DNA of 64,000 bases, from assembly GCF_004216565.1 (NCBI RefSeq), contig NZ_SGWV01000008.1:1-64000 (forward strand). The letters are read 5' to 3'. Both the position numbers and the translations under genes were made by a program. This document shows positions 63,076 through 64,000 of the stretch, piece after piece. The notes below the pieces were generated by a model, which was not told where the DNA came from, searched no databases, and saw only the letters and a program-made list of their open reading frames with translations. The DNA comes from Sphaerotilus mobilis. GTDB taxonomy: Bacteria; Pseudomonadota; Gammaproteobacteria; Burkholderiales; Burkholderiaceae_C. Position 1 is the stretch's first letter, and every line of letters begins with the position of its first letter.

Positions 63076-64000
63076 TCAGCGGCGTGGCACGCCGGGCATC
63101 ACGCAGAGCATCTCGTAGAGCAGGTTGGCGCCCAGCAGCGCGGTGTTGCCGCTGGGGTCGTAGGGGGGCGAGACCTCGACCAGGTCGGCGCCGACGAGGT
63201 TCAGGCCGTGGCAGCCGCGGATGATCTCCAGCGCCTGCGGCACGGTCAGCCCGCCGATCTCGGGCGTGCCGGTGCCGCCGGCGTAGGACGGATCGATGCC
63301 GTCGATGTCGAAGCTCAGGTAGCAGGGCGCATCGCCGATGGTGGCGCGCACCTCGGCCATCAGCGGCGCGAGCGACTGCCACCAGACCTCGTGGGCCAGC
63401 ACCAGGCGGAAGCCCTGGCGGCGTGGCCAGTCGAAGTCATCGGCCGCGTAGCCACTGCCACGCAGGCCGATCTGCCAGACCTGCTGGGTGCGCAGCAGGC
63501 CTTCCTCGACCGCGCGGCGGAAGGGTGTGCCGTGGGCGATGCGCTCGCCGAACATGTCGTCGTTGACGTCGGCATGGGCATCGACATGCACCAGCGCCAC
63601 CGGGCCGTGGCGCGCGGCCATGGCGCGCAGGATGGGCAGGGCGATGGTGTGGTCGCCGCCCATCGTCAACGGCCGGCAGCCGGCGGCCAGCACGCGCGCG
63701 TAGTAGGCGGTGATGATGGCCAGCGACTTGTCCAGCGAGTAGGTGTTGATCGGCACGTCGCCCAGGTCGGCGACCTGCAGCGCGTCGAAGGGCGCGGCGC
63801 CGGTGGCCATGTTGTAGGGCCGGATCAGCGCCGACTCGGCGCGGATCTGGCGCGGCCCGAAGCGCGCGCCCGGCCGGTGGCTGGTGCCGATGTCCAGCGG
63901 GACGCCGATGAAGGCGGCGTCCAGGCCCTCGGGCGAGTCCGCCAGCGGCAGCCGCATCATGCTGGCGATGCCGCCAAAGCGCGGCATCTCGTTGCCGCCG
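63076..64000 (-). CDS. gbuA: Guanidinobutyrase (ureohydrolase family), 5' end beyond the window
   Basis: Mn-dependent ureohydrolase that splits 4-guanidinobutyrate into GABA and urea. Metal ligands are visible: H in MGGDHTIALP, the HVDAHADVND cluster and SFDIDGIDPSYAGG. The segments GGNEMPRFGGIASMMRLP at the visible start and LLGANLLYEMLCV near the end match guanidinobutyrase rather than E. coli agmatinase. The frame is open to position 64000, and the conserved GGNEMPRF lies at the very edge, so perhaps 10-15 residues are missing. GABA produced here would feed the adjacent gabD after transamination. Confidence 0.9.
   Translation of the reverse strand, partial: GGNEMPRFGGIASMMRLPLADSPEGLDAAFIGVPLDIGTSHRPGARFGPRQIRAESALIRPYNMATGAAPFDALQVADLGDVPINTYSLDKSLAIITAYYARVLAAGCRPLTMGGDHTIALPILRAMAARHGPVALVHVDAHADVNDDMFGERIAHGTPFRRAVEEGLLRTQQVWQIGLRGSGYAADDFDWPRRQGFRLVLAHEVWWQSLAPLMAEVRATIGDAPCYLSFDIDGIDPSYAGGTGTPEIGGLTVPQALEIIRGCHGLNLVGADLVEVSPPYDPSGNTALLGANLLYEMLCVMPGVPRR

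Overview
The window is a high-GC, gene-dense bacterial chromosome segment. Gene content (ClpB, Mfd, DsbD, NadA/NadB, homoserine dehydrogenase-ThrC, molybdenum cofactor genes), many ATGA-type overlaps and protein style fit a betaproteobacterium of the Burkholderiales (Leptothrix/Sphaerotilus/Rubrivivax-like). That placement is inference; no rRNA or tRNA gene was seen.

Left edge (1-1848): the proximal end of a chromosomal integron. A full-length integron integrase (intI) reads rightward. Leftward lie an attI region, one complete gene cassette with a zinc-ribbon protein and its attC hairpin, and the start of a second cassette cut by the window edge.

1919-28300: mostly housekeeping genes. In order: a MAPEG protein, an ammonium channel, three unknown small genes, tadA, and ldcA joined to a four-gene oligopeptide ABC importer. 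Next come an anion permease, a PIN-PhoH ATPase, bcp, a Mth938-type protein, an alaA-hom-thrC amino acid run, a mobB-moeA-moaD-moaE-crcB run and clpB. An 86-bp element in two tandem copies follows clpB.

28300-35582: the NAD quinolinate genes nadB and nadA are interleaved with three paralogous uncharacterised proteins, each ending in a Roadblock/LC7-like domain, plus a ComFB-like protein. Three of these genes read with nadA as a probable operon.

35826-50162: MFS transporter, dsbD, RraA-like protein, HDOD protein, serB, a methyl-accepting protein, mfd, tam, two degenerate signalling proteins (pseudo-receiver; pseudo-receiver plus degenerate GGDEF) and a Fic protein.

50123-64000: amino acid catabolism split by an island. 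Lysine 2-monooxygenase (davB), 5-aminovaleramidase (davA) and a divergent ArgP-like LysR regulator lie on one side; a succinate/glutarate semialdehyde dehydrogenase and guanidinobutyrase (gbuA) lie on the other. Between them (about 53.7-61.5 kb) is a visibly more AT-rich accessory island. It has a STAND-like ATPase with an unknown partner, facing an operon of an OLD-like ATPase/TOPRIM protein and a C5-cytosine DNA methyltransferase. It looks like a defence island and is the best candidate for an undescribed system.
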